A DNA stretch of 64,000 nucleotides from DASTFP01 sp963816855 (GTDB lineage: Bacteria; Verrucomicrobiota; Verrucomicrobiia; Chthoniobacterales; Terrimicrobiaceae), in assembly GCA_963816855.1 (NCBI GenBank), contig CAWFMA010000023.1, positions 62,001 through 126,000 on the forward strand. Direction: 5' to 3'. Within the stretch, counting starts at the first letter, position 1, and the number at the start of each line of letters is the position of its first letter. The notes under the pieces are model-generated. The model was not told the DNA's origin and made no database searches. It saw only the letters and a program-made list of their open reading frames with translations. The position numbers and the translations under genes were made by a program. Positions 1 through 8,555 of the stretch are shown here, in pieces.

Positions 1-453
1 ATTATTTTTCTCTCATTCTGCGTAATCCTTGCCACTCTGGTGTTTCAGGGTTTGACACTCCCTTTCTTCGTTCGCGCGTTGGGAATTGCCGACGATGGGG
101 AGTCGCATCACGAAGAACGAATCGCCCGCCAGACCGCCAACCGGGCGGCTCTGGCTTATGTCGAAGCGCTGGTTGAAAAGGGCGAGCATCACCGGGGCCG
201 GATTGAGAGGCTTCGGGACGAATATCGAGATCGGCTCGCGCAGCTCGAATATTGCAACGAGTTGACGACCGAACCCGATCCCGCGCGGTTGCCGGCCACG
301 CATTTCAACCACCTGGTTCACGAGGCGCTTCAAGTTGAGCGGCGGACGCTGATCGAGTTGAGAAACAAACACCAGATCAACGACGAGACGTTGCGCGTCG
401 TCCAGCGGGATATCGATCTCGCGGAGGCCCGGGTTCTCGAAGCCGAACACTGA
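1..453 (+). CDS. Na+/H+ antiporter (CPA1-type), C-terminal part, truncated by window edge
   Basis: The reading frame is open from base 1, so the gene starts outside the window; a GTG at 40 is only an internal codon. The first residues (IIFLSFCVILATLVFQGLTL) are the end of a transmembrane helix, followed by the TLPFFVRALG segment that closes the membrane domain of CPA1-family sodium/proton exchangers. The remaining ~115 residues are a charged, helical cytoplasmic tail rich in Glu, Arg and Leu, as in YjcE/NhaP-like proteins. The family exchanges Na+ for H+ across the inner membrane in pH and sodium homeostasis. Only the tail is visible, so substrate and subfamily cannot be checked. Confidence 0.8.
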   Translation: MIFLSFCVILATLVFQGLTLPFFVRALGIADDGESHHEERIARQTANRAALAYVEALVEKGEHHRGRIERLRDEYRDRLAQLEYCNELTTEPDPARLPATHFNHLVHEALQVERRTLIELRNKHQINDETLRVVQRDIDLAEARVLEAEH

Positions 454-562
454 AAGTCTCCAACCGTTCGATCGATTGGCGAAAAAAAGAATTTAGGTGT
501 CCTCGGAAGCCGGTCTTACGAATACAATGCGCCAAAGGCATTGAAAACGGAGGTTAATCACT

Positions 563-2494
563 ATGTCATTTAGCGACTCAAACCTGGCGTTGCCGAGACC
601 GGCCAGCGTCCGCGAAATTTCGCTGCCGCGCCGGGAAAGCTATCACCCCTCGCCTTCGGACTGGCGCGACGAGGTTCTGTACTTTCTGCTCCCGGACCGG
701 TTTAGTGACGGTCGCGAGGCCGGCCGGCCTCAGCTCGATCGGACGAACCCTGGCGCCGCCCGGCCGCCCGGGTTCCGGTTTGATCGTTGGGCGGAGTCGG
801 GAGGCGGACGGTATCAAGGTGGAACAATCGAGGGTGTCCGCTCCAAGCTAGGCTACTTGAAAGGACTGGGAGTCACCGCGATTTGGGTGGGGCCTGTCTT
901 CAAGCAGCGGATGTTCGGCAATACCTTCCACGGCTATGCGATCCAGGATTTTCTCGATGTTGATCCGCGATTCGGCACGCGGCAGGATCTCGTCGAATTG
1001 GTTTCAGAGGCGCACGCGGAGGGCCTGCGAGTCATCCTGGATGTGATCTTCAACCATTCGGGGTGCAACTGGAACTACGGTAACGGGCAACGCACTCCCG
1101 CCTACAAGCCCTTTCCCGGCTTTTACGAAAAGGGGCCGTGGTTCGATTCCGACGAGAACCCGATCGCCACGCTTGGACCGGGCGACGCCGACGCCGGGGT
1201 GTGGCCGGTTGAGTTGCAACAAGATGATTACTACACGCGGGCCGGAACGGGCAATCTGGGAGCTGGAAATATCGACGACCCAAACGCGGAATTCCGCCGC
1301 ACCGATTTTATCGAATTGAGGGACATCAACTTCGACGGGACGCAGGCCCTCGATGACCTGGCACGCTGCTACAAATACTGGATCGCACTTGCCGACTGCG
1401 ACGGGTTTCGTCTCGATACGCTCAAGCACGTGTCGCAGGAGACGGGTCGAAGCTTCTGCGGCACGATCAAGGAATTCGCCGCAAATCTCGGCAAAGCCGA
1501 TTTCTTCCTCGTGGCCGAGGTTGCTGGATCCGATAGCGACGCGGCGCGGTACCGGGAGGTTCTCGGGCGAAACCTGAACGCAACGCTCGATATCGGCGGC
1601 ATTCGGCCGACCCTTGGGGGAGTCGCCAAAGGTTTGATCGCCCCGGAAGCTTATTTGCAACTTGCCAAGGCTTGGGACGATTCGCTCGGTTCGCACCGTG
1701 ATGGCGGCGAACGCCATGTCTCAATTCTCGACGATCACGATCATGTGTCGGGTCCGAAGATACGCTTTTCGACGGATGCGGCTTCGGATGTCCAGGTCGT
1801 GGCGGGCACCGCCTTGCAGCTCTTCTCGCTGGGAATCCCTTGCATCTACTACGGGAGCGAGCAGTCGTTTGCCGGACCCGAAAAAGTGCTTCGGGACCAA
1901 TTCCTGCCGGAATTCAACTCCGGCAGCGACAAGTTCCTGCGCGAAGCGATGTTTGGGCCGGAACGGCCCAGGAAAAGTGGACCCGACGGAATTCTGGCTG
2001 GCGAGGCCGGGCTCGATGAGATCTTGCCCGGGTTCGGGCCGTTCGGAACGGCGGGCCAGCACTGCTTCGACACGGGGTCTCCCGCATATGTTCGCATCTC
2101 CGCTTTGATCGCGGCCCGCAAAGCCCTTCCCGCGCTTCGGATCGGGCGTCAATACCAGCGGCCGATTTCCAACTTCACGGCCCCGTTTGGCTTGCCGGCG
2201 GCTGGAGAATTAATCGTCTGGTCGCGGATTCTCGACGACGAGGAAGTGGTCTGCGTCGTCAACGGGCATGGACAACAGCGCCGCGGCGGAGATGTTCTGG
2301 TCGACGCCAAGTTGAATGGATCAGGAACCTCCTTTCAGGTGGTCGCCAATTCCGCTCAAGCCGCTGACGCCTCATTTGACGGAACGCACGCGCTCGATTC
2401 AAAACTCCCGGTGAAATTTCGGGATGGCGCGGCTTTCGTCGAGATTCGCGACGTCCGGCCGTCCGAGGTGATTCTGCTTTCGAATCATCCCTGA
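563..2494 (+). CDS. Alpha-amylase family glycoside hydrolase (GH13)
   Basis: This 643-residue protein has the four GH13 signature regions in order: region I DVIFNHSG (160-167), region II GFRLDTLKH (281-289, nucleophile D285), region III FLVAEV (acid/base E319) and region IV DDHDHV (D393). A (beta/alpha)8 barrel therefore covers about residues 35-520, followed by a C-terminal beta domain. There is no signal peptide, so it should act in the cytoplasm on alpha-glucans or alpha-glucosides, for example glycogen or trehalose-linked metabolism. A clear GGAGG sits 9 nt before the ATG, and a weak TACAAT -10-like box lies at 523-528. Region IV reads DDHD rather than the usual DNHD. The exact substrate cannot be read from sequence; no glycogen or trehalose genes flank it. 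Confidence 0.88.
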   Translation: MSFSDSNLALPRPASVREISLPRRESYHPSPSDWRDEVLYFLLPDRFSDGREAGRPQLDRTNPGAARPPGFRFDRWAESGGGRYQGGTIEGVRSKLGYLKGLGVTAIWVGPVFKQRMFGNTFHGYAIQDFLDVDPRFGTRQDLVELVSEAHAEGLRVILDVIFNHSGCNWNYGNGQRTPAYKPFPGFYEKGPWFDSDENPIATLGPGDADAGVWPVELQQDDYYTRAGTGNLGAGNIDDPNAEFRRTDFIELRDINFDGTQALDDLARCYKYWIALADCDGFRLDTLKHVSQETGRSFCGTIKEFAANLGKADFFLVAEVAGSDSDAARYREVLGRNLNATLDIGGIRPTLGGVAKGLIAPEAYLQLAKAWDDSLGSHRDGGERHVSILDDHDHVSGPKIRFSTDAASDVQVVAGTALQLFSLGIPCIYYGSEQSFAGPEKVLRDQFLPEFNSGSDKFLREAMFGPERPRKSGPDGILAGEAGLDEILPGFGPFGTAGQHCFDTGSPAYVRISALIAARKALPALRIGRQYQRPISNFTAPFGLPAAGELIVWSRILDDEEVVCVVNGHGQQRRGGDVLVDAKLNGSGTSFQVVANSAQAADASFDGTHALDSKLPVKFRDGAAFVEIRDVRPSEVILLSNHP

Positions 2495-2560
2495 TCCGGC
2501 ATGTGACGCATACCCGCCACGAAGAATGCTCCAATCCGCAGAGGCCTTCGCCTGGCGGGG

Positions 2561-4714
2561 TTATAAGGTGTCGTAGCCGGGGGTGTTGCGCCGGTTGAGG
2601 AGGGTTGCCCGCGTCTGGTTTACATCCTCCTGCAGCCTCAGGACCTCGTGTTCGAGTTCGCGCTTCCCGGATCGTTTCGCCGCCTTCTCCGCCAGCGATG
2701 CCGCCTCGCCGGCCTGGTTGGCGCGCTCGTCGTTCTTCTTTTCTATGGCCACTTTCTCCAGTCGCCTGCTGAGGGTAATCGCGGCACGAGCGAGACGTTC
2801 CTGGTCAGCCGTTGAGAACGATGTGCCGGCCGACGCGTTCACGAGGCCGATCAACTCGGGGAGCACCTTTGAAGGCGTCGTCGAGGTCCGGACATTTTCC
2901 TCCAGGGCGGCCAAACGGTCCGGAACCGCCGGGTTGTTGCTTGGAAGCGACAACGTCAGGAAGAGGCCACCGGAGACCAGCACAGCAGCGACGGCCAAAA
3001 CGCCGAAAAGTCCACGCCGTCGCTGACGGGCCGGGGCAGGGCTCCCGGCAGGTTGAGCCGTGGCGGTTTCGGCACGCTTGATCGGCGAAGCCTCGGGCGC
3101 TGGAGGCGAAGCGGGCGGGGCAGCGGTTGGAAGCGGCTCGCGCGCTGGGTGTGGAGGAACGTGCTCCGCCGGAGCGGAGCCTGGCATGGTCCACGTTTCG
3201 TCGAGTCGCTTCCTGGCAAGAGGCATAGCCGGAGCAGGAGGATCGCCGACGAGCGGAATGAACTGCAGTCGTGCAAGCTCGACGGGAGGTAAATTCTCTG
3301 CGGGGGACGCGGGCATCGGTTGCTCCCAGTAGGTAGGTCGGATAAAATTCGGCCGCCGCAAGCTGAGCGCATGCTCCCATTCCTTTCGCACGTACGGCGA
3401 GCGCATCGAGTTCGAGGACCAAAGCAGCTGAAACACGTCCGCTTCATCAATTAAACCGAGCAAGCGCTCGTTCCAGACTTCACCGGCCCGCAAATGCGTG
3501 AAATCGCGAAGGTACTCGTCTCCGAATGCGCGCGTCATCCGGGCAAATTCTTCGGCGATATCCTGGTCCTTGTGCGAGTAGGACGCGAAAATCTTGCGAT
3601 AAGGAGTGACGCTGGCGGGCCGGGCCGCCGGTTTCGGGCCGGAACTGGAACCGGCGACGCGAATCGCCAGCCGAATTTCGGCGAGAATGATTCTTCCGAG
3701 AAACACGCTGAGCGAGCCGCGCAACGTCTGTCCCGGCAGCGCCTGAGTCCGCATGCGAAATTCTTCGCGATGCACGGGCTCCGTCCACAAGAATTTGCGT
3801 TGCGCAGGATTGAACGTGATCTCGTTGATCAGCGGCACGAACGTAAGCTCTCCCTCCCGCGGTATTCCCTGGGTGCTGTCTTGCGTCAAATCCTGATAGT
3901 CCTCGAAGCGACCTTCCAACGCCGCCTGCGCTTGCCTTTGTACCTCCTCGAGGGGGTCGGGCTCGTCGTCCGGGGCGTCGGGACGCTTCTCGGAGAGATG
4001 GGCAAAAGCGATGAGGGGATGCCATTTGTTTGGCTCGATTGCATCCGGGCGGAAGACCGTGAACTGCACGTTCTGGTCGAGATAAGGTTCGGAAGGCGCG
4101 TGCTCTTCTGGCGAGGGTGCCGGCGGCGGTATTGCAATCTGCTCCGCCTCTCGCCGGGAGGATTGCCGGTCGGAAATGGCCGCGCCGAGGTCTTCAAGCA
4201 TGAAACCGGCCAGCTCGTCCGGGCTCCTATAGGGACGGCGCACAGGCCAGACGTCCTGGATCCACTTCTTCAGCGACGCGAATTTGTCAGGTGAACGCGG
4301 CTCGTCGTGACGAGGATGGTCGGGTGTCGATGTTTCTGACTGCTCAAAATCCTCCGCGCGAAAATAGATAAACGACGGTTCTGTTCTTTCTCGGGCAGCG
4401 CGGATTTCGATTTCGAATTGCGATTGTTCGAGCACCTCCGGCGGAAACTGCGATCGCTCGCCGGGCGGGCACGGCCATTTTGGCCCGCACGATTCGCCAA
4501 TCAAGGCCACGAAAAAATCGGAGCGACGGGCCAATTCGAGCTCTTTGCGCAGGTCCTCCGCCGTTTCGGCCGGAGCCGACCAACAAAGTTCGACCGGACC
4601 AAACCGCTGCCACAACACGGGGAGCACAACCGAATCCAGGTGCGAGCGTTCGGGTTCCATTTCAGAGGCGACGCCGGCAATGAAAATGCTTAGGGGTTTC
4701 CCAGCGTTGCTCAT
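2561..4714 (-). CDS. Membrane-anchored TIR-domain protein with DUF4062-like N-terminus
   Basis: The 717 residues fall into clear modules. Residues 8-180 resemble DUF4062 (SIFIAGVASEMEPERSHLDS, then a Rossmann-like ALIGESCG), a domain common in STAND and conflict proteins. Residues 210-353 form an all-beta module (VQFTVFRPD, PLIAFAHLSE, EDYQDLTQDS, TEPVHREEFRMR) that often precedes TIR domains. Residues 374-490 are a TIR domain starting KIFASYSHKD, with SPYVRKEWEHAL placing a candidate catalytic glutamate at E445. A Pro/Ala-rich linker, a single transmembrane helix (567-592) and a coiled-coil C-terminus (640-710) follow. TIR domains with this Glu usually hydrolyse NAD+. Inference: a membrane-tethered NADase or scaffold in stress or phage defence. 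It converges on the GH13 gene, and no defence partner is adjacent. Confidence 0.8.
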   Translation of the reverse strand: MSNAGKPLSIFIAGVASEMEPERSHLDSVVLPVLWQRFGPVELCWSAPAETAEDLRKELELARRSDFFVALIGESCGPKWPCPPGERSQFPPEVLEQSQFEIEIRAARERTEPSFIYFRAEDFEQSETSTPDHPRHDEPRSPDKFASLKKWIQDVWPVRRPYRSPDELAGFMLEDLGAAISDRQSSRREAEQIAIPPPAPSPEEHAPSEPYLDQNVQFTVFRPDAIEPNKWHPLIAFAHLSEKRPDAPDDEPDPLEEVQRQAQAALEGRFEDYQDLTQDSTQGIPREGELTFVPLINEITFNPAQRKFLWTEPVHREEFRMRTQALPGQTLRGSLSVFLGRIILAEIRLAIRVAGSSSGPKPAARPASVTPYRKIFASYSHKDQDIAEEFARMTRAFGDEYLRDFTHLRAGEVWNERLLGLIDEADVFQLLWSSNSMRSPYVRKEWEHALSLRRPNFIRPTYWEQPMPASPAENLPPVELARLQFIPLVGDPPAPAMPLARKRLDETWTMPGSAPAEHVPPHPAREPLPTAAPPASPPAPEASPIKRAETATAQPAGSPAPARQRRRGLFGVLAVAAVLVSGGLFLTLSLPSNNPAVPDRLAALEENVRTSTTPSKVLPELIGLVNASAGTSFSTADQERLARAAITLSRRLEKVAIEKKNDERANQAGEAASLAEKAAKRSGKRELEHEVLRLQEDVNQTRATLLNRRNTPGYDTL

Positions 4715-5341
4715 AGTCAGGCAGGCTATGCCTCTGCAGGGACGTCCCTTTCCTTAAACCTTAAAAAGCGCCCGTCGATACACGCCTCTAGCGGCGGCTT
4801 CACCATATCAACTTGTTGCGAAGAGCGACCCGATGTCAAGCTGTGCGAAAGCCGGCCCTAAAAGGGCCTCCTCGTTCTCTCACAACCGACGCGCTCCATC
4901 ACATGACAAAACGCGCCTTCAAATTCCACCCGCACCGCGTTCCTCATCCTCGCTTACTGCAATTGATCTCCTGGAGCCAGTCTGAACGATCCGACCATTC
5001 CGTTCCATCTCGGACCGCGTAATGTGATTCCATGCGTCTTACAGGGTACGATAGTGGGTGGACTGCTTTTGATGGTTTTCAGCAGATAAACGGTCTAATT
5101 TCAAATTGACCTGCGGCGTTCAATCTCTCCAAAACTCGCTGTGATCGTGCGATGTTTTTTCATTGTCAGCGGCATATCTTGGCTTTTCGTCCGAGTCTAG
5201 TCGTCGATCTTTCAACTCGAGGCGGCGGATACTTTCTTGTAGCGTTCCGTGCGCGTTCCATTTAAGTCGGCTTTCGGTAACTGAGGCGCGAGGTTCCCGA
5301 GCTTCTGTATTTCCAAGAACGCTTCGCGAGAGGCGCTTATG
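4715..5341. other. Gene-free stretch between TIR and halogenase genes
   Basis: No convincing coding sequence was found here; the short open frames at 4813-5022 (+) and 5163-5354 (+) have no recognisable domain and no good ribosome site. It contains the upstream region of the TIR gene (minus strand). One perfect small inverted repeat, GGCCCT-AAA-AGGGCC, lies at 4854-4868 without a T tract. The base composition looks more AT-rich than the neighbouring housekeeping genes. Confidence 0.5.
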
Positions 5342-6946
5342 CTATGCTACCTGAGGGTAACAATCGCGCGAATCGGCGAGCCCCTCTTCGCTCCGTAGAA
5401 GCTTCAAGTAGTCGTAGTGACTTGGCAATTTTTCGGTGAGAAGCTTAGACCTTATTTGAATGTCCTGGAACATCGCTTCTGCCTGTCTCGTATCAATATG
5501 GTCGAGCGCCGGTGGATAAGTTTTCGGAACGCAGTTCATTCCCAGCAACACCACCGACCATGAGTAGGCCTCGAATCCATGAAATGGTTGATAGATGTTG
5601 CGCTTTCCCGGCAAACGCGAGAAGTACATGCTCATACGCTCGGCAAGAGACGGCGGCAACCGCAGAGTCTTCATGTCTCTCCAGTATGGCGTATCGGCGC
5701 GATCGGTTGCGCAGTAATGGATGGTCAGGAACTCTCGGACTCCATCAATGCACTCGCCGATAACCCGATTGTAACTCATACGTTGCTCTTCGGACACGGA
5801 ATGGCCGATCGGAAAGTGGTTGACTAGCTCTTCGATGCCATGCTGGATGAAGAAAATGCCCGTTGACTCAAGTGGCTCGACGAACCCACTCGACAGACCA
5901 ATCGCCACGCAGTTCCTTACCCAGGAATTCCGATGTCGGCCGATTCTCATCTTGATGTGATTGGCTGAGCACTTGGTTGATGCTGGACCGAGGAAACTTC
6001 TCAATTCCGCTTCGGCTTCGTCCGGGGACGCGTAATTGCTGCAATAGACGTAGCCGCAGCCATTACGATGAAATAAAGGAATGGTCCAAGCCCAGCCCGC
6101 ATTCAGGGCAGTCGCGGTAGTGTAAGGACGAATTCCATGCGTCTCGGCATCCCATGGCACTTGAATGGCAACCGCCCGGTCATTCGGAAGTGAATCGTTA
6201 AAGCTGATGAACGGCTCGTTCAGGGACTCGCCGATCAGCATGCTCTTGAACCCCGTGCAGTCGATGAATAGATCGCCATCCAGACGTCCGTGTTGTTTCG
6301 TCAACAAATGAGAGATGTCACCGGATTCGGTTTTCTCCGCCGCCGTCAAATCGTCTACGAGGTGATGTACGCCGTGGCGCATTGCGTAGTCCTGCAAATA
6401 CCTCGCGACGAGCGACGCATCGAAATGATAACCGTATGGATACTGAACGACGTGATGGGCGATGAGTTTGTTTGGAACGCCCGTATCGGGAGTAAAGTAG
6501 TCGCGAACGCGGTCGTCGAACACGGTGCCGTCGAGGAAGCGCGGGCTTCGGTGGGCCTGACACATCGCAGGTATTGTGAAGCAGACTCGATCGAAAGGCT
6601 GATCCCGGCGCAGCTTCAACCACCACTCTGCGGCGTTGAGCCCGTCCACCACGTCGAGGCGCTGGAATGGGTGATAGAAGTGGCCTTTGCTGGCAGTCCA
6701 GTTGACGAACTTAATGGCGAGCTTATACGTGGCGTTGCACGGCGGCATCCAGTCCTTTTCGTGGAGCCCAAGGAAGTCGAAAAACAACTTGAGAGTGCTG
6801 AATGTAGCTTCTCCGACGCCAATGGTCTTTATGCTCGCGGATTCCAAGACCGTGACGGATTCCAAACTAGGCAACGCGCGTTTCAGATAGGCGGCCGTCA
6901 TCCATCCGGAAGTACCTCCTCCCACGACTACGACCTTAGTCTTCAT
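5342..6946 (-). CDS. Flavin-dependent halogenase (tryptophan-halogenase family)
   Basis: The 534-residue protein carries every catalytic hallmark of flavin-dependent halogenases: the FAD-binding GGGTSGW (9-15), the active-site lysine in NATYKLAIKF (K75, aligning with PrnA K79), the WxWxIP motif as WAWTIP (285-290) and the second catalytic residue in FVEPLESTG (E357, aligning with PrnA E346). It should use FADH2, O2 and chloride or bromide to make an electrophilic halogenating agent. The segment that holds free tryptophan in PrnA (Tyr443, Tyr444, Glu450, Phe454, Trp455) is largely absent; this protein has a shortened GFEAYSWSVV stretch there, so the substrate may be another indole or phenol. 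No flavin reductase or biosynthetic gene is adjacent. Isolation between gene-free DNA and a transposase suggests acquisition by transfer (inference). Confidence 0.9.
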   Translation of the reverse strand: MKTKVVVVGGGTSGWMTAAYLKRALPSLESVTVLESASIKTIGVGEATFSTLKLFFDFLGLHEKDWMPPCNATYKLAIKFVNWTASKGHFYHPFQRLDVVDGLNAAEWWLKLRRDQPFDRVCFTIPAMCQAHRSPRFLDGTVFDDRVRDYFTPDTGVPNKLIAHHVVQYPYGYHFDASLVARYLQDYAMRHGVHHLVDDLTAAEKTESGDISHLLTKQHGRLDGDLFIDCTGFKSMLIGESLNEPFISFNDSLPNDRAVAIQVPWDAETHGIRPYTTATALNAGWAWTIPLFHRNGCGYVYCSNYASPDEAEAELRSFLGPASTKCSANHIKMRIGRHRNSWVRNCVAIGLSSGFVEPLESTGIFFIQHGIEELVNHFPIGHSVSEEQRMSYNRVIGECIDGVREFLTIHYCATDRADTPYWRDMKTLRLPPSLAERMSMYFSRLPGKRNIYQPFHGFEAYSWSVVLLGMNCVPKTYPPALDHIDTRQAEAMFQDIQIRSKLLTEKLPSHYDYLKLLRSEEGLADSRDCYPQVA

Positions 6947-7343
6947 GACCTCTGCGTTTGCGCCACGATGTTCTGAATCGAACTCGAAAATGAATAAGCA
7001 TTTTTGAACTACGAACCTTCGCTGATCGACTTAGAGTAAATGCGCTTGATCCCTAACATGGGGATGACGAATGCCACCATTGATGTCTTTGTGAATCAGG
7101 TCTTCCGAGGGTAATCATCGAATTCAGTTTTCTTGACGATGGTCGTAGCAACAATGTTTGTTAGGATCGCATTGTCTCGGCGCGCACGTTCCTGTCACTT
7201 TACTCGGTCGCCGAGCGAACGAAATCGCTTCGGGTTGCCCATAAGAGCGATCGCTACGAAGCGCAGGTTCATGATCTGAGGGTGGCGGAGTGACGGATGG
7301 AAGTCAAGCTGGGGAGTGCTTCAGGCAGATTGAAGATCTAGCA
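6947..7343. other. Gene-free stretch upstream of halogenase and transposase
   Basis: No gene was recognised. It holds the 5' region of the halogenase (AGAGG lies shortly before its ATG on the minus strand) and the left outside flank of the REP-associated element. A small perfect inverted repeat, CTTCA/TGAAG with a 7-nt loop, sits at 7319-7335, immediately outside the left terminal repeat. Confidence 0.5.
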
Positions 7344-7368
7344 GTGGGGTCAGGCAACAAATCTTGAC
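7344..7368 (+). repeat. Left terminal inverted repeat of RAYT element
   Basis: This 25-bp sequence begins GTGGGGTCAG and ends CTTGAC. Its reverse complement matches 8408-8431 with one gap and a few mismatches. It lies 34 bp upstream of the transposase ATG, so it may also form part of the transposase leader. Confidence 0.75.
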
Positions 7369-7402
7369 AAAACTACAACGCGTCGGACAGACTGCAGATG
7401 GC

Positions 7403-8425
7403 ATGGCTAGACAGCCGAGGATTGAGTATGAAGGGGCATATTACCACGTGATGTGCCGTGGGGATCGCCAAGAACCGATCTGTGAGGACGACAGGGACCG
7501 GCAGATGTTCCTGAAGACGTTCGACGAAGGCTGCGCGCGAAGCGGGTGGAGGCTTTATGGGTGGGTGTTGATGTCCAATCATTATCACTGGGTGCTGCGG
7601 ACTCCGCAGGCTAATCTGGTGGCGGGGATGAAATGGTTTCAGAACACCTACACGCGCCGCCTGAACACTCGGCACGGGAAATGGGGACATGTTTTTGGAG
7701 GTCGTTACAAGGCGGTTGTGGTGCAATCCTCGGAGGAGAGAGGTGGCGACTATCTTTGTTCCTTAATTGACTACGTGCATCTGAACCCGGTGCGGGCCGG
7801 TTTGGTCAGATTGGAAGAAGGCATGGGATTGCTCGACTATCCCTGGAGCAGTCTGACCCGCGGCTATGCTGTGGTGCCGGGCCAGCGGGAGACATGGATG
7901 GCGGCGCGCGAAGGACTTGAACTCTTTGGGTATGCCGACCGGGCAAAAGGGAGACGAGATTTTGTGAGGCGGCTGGAGCGACGGGCCCTGGAGAAGTTTG
8001 AAGGAGATGCCTTGTCGGACCGAGGTTTGCAGAACACTTTGCGACGAGGCTGGTATTGGGGCAGTCAGGAGTTTCGGGAGCGCCTGCTGGCGCGGGTCAA
8101 ACACCCGCAAGGAAATCGGAATCACGGAAAGGGTGATCGCCAGAAGGCCGAGAAATGGCTGGCCAGAGGTCGCCAACACTTCAAAATCGCCGGCTTACTT
8201 CAAGACGCTGCCCGCCAGGAGCGCATTGCTCTCGCTTGGGCCTTGCATCGCAGAACCAATCAGTCCCAGAAATGGATCGCCGAGACGCTCGGCTTGTGCA
8301 GCGCGGCCAACGTGAGTCAACAGGTGCGGCGTTTCGAAAGGGACATCGTGCAAGGCTCCGACCCGCTTCTCAAGCTTGCGGCACCCCTGCGGAAATGGCT
8401 CTCAATGGTCAAGAATTGTGACTGA
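7403..8425 (+). CDS. REP-associated tyrosine transposase (Y1/HUH family)
   Basis: This 340-residue protein has a Y1_Tnp (IS200-like) domain in residues 1-145: the opening MARQPRIEYEGAYYHVMCRG, the metal-binding HUH pair in SNHYHWVL (H60, H62) and the nucleophilic tyrosine in DYVHLNPVRAG (Y124). The C-terminal half (about 230-330) is basic and includes a helix-turn-helix-like stretch (QSQKWIAETLGLCSAANVSQQVRRF) that probably reads REP DNA. Such enzymes cut and rejoin single-stranded REP hairpins. The ATG at 7403 is preferred over the upstream TTG at 7364 because conserved RAYT similarity starts there. The stop codon lies inside the right terminal repeat. Confidence 0.9.
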   Translation: MARQPRIEYEGAYYHVMCRGDRQEPICEDDRDRQMFLKTFDEGCARSGWRLYGWVLMSNHYHWVLRTPQANLVAGMKWFQNTYTRRLNTRHGKWGHVFGGRYKAVVVQSSEERGGDYLCSLIDYVHLNPVRAGLVRLEEGMGLLDYPWSSLTRGYAVVPGQRETWMAAREGLELFGYADRAKGRRDFVRRLERRALEKFEGDALSDRGLQNTLRRGWYWGSQEFRERLLARVKHPQGNRNHGKGDRQKAEKWLARGRQHFKIAGLLQDAARQERIALAWALHRRTNQSQKWIAETLGLCSAANVSQQVRRFERDIVQGSDPLLKLAAPLRKWLSMVKNCD

Positions 8426-8431
8426 CCCCAC
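8408..8431 (-). repeat. Right terminal inverted repeat of RAYT element
   Basis: The 24 bp begin GTCAAGAATTGTG and end CTGACCCCAC, and match the reverse complement of 7344-7368. The repeat encodes the last residues and the TGA stop of the transposase. A 5-bp hairpin (CTGCC/GGCAG, 8432-8436 with 8451-8455) follows directly outside. Confidence 0.75.
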
Positions 8432-8555
8432 CTGCCAGACACCCTTGACAGGCAGCGGCGCTGGAAGACCCTGCGGCCGGCTGAATCGACCGAGCGCCTG
8501 AAGTGTTTTATGGAATCCGACCCGAACCCAAACCAACATCCAAACGACCAAAGCA

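Larger units (their letters stand above)
7344..8431 (+). mobile_element. REP-associated tyrosine transposase (RAYT) element with terminal inverted repeats
   Basis: One transposase gene is bounded by imperfect inverted repeats at 7344-7368 and 8408-8431. They share the terminal 10 bases GTGGGGTCAG exactly and about 21 of 25 positions overall. Small hairpins lie just outside both ends (7319-7335 and 8432-8455), a layout expected of REP/RAYT units. No target-site duplication is expected for HUH/Y1 single-strand transposition and none is evident. Confidence 0.7.

Noticed and set aside
2561..4714. A complete known anti-phage system such as Thoeris or CBASS around the TIR gene
   Set aside because: Neither ThsA-like proteins nor a CD-NTase lie nearby; only the single TIR protein is present.
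4813..5022. A small gene upstream of the TIR gene
   Set aside because: It has no ribosome site, domain or plausible composition.
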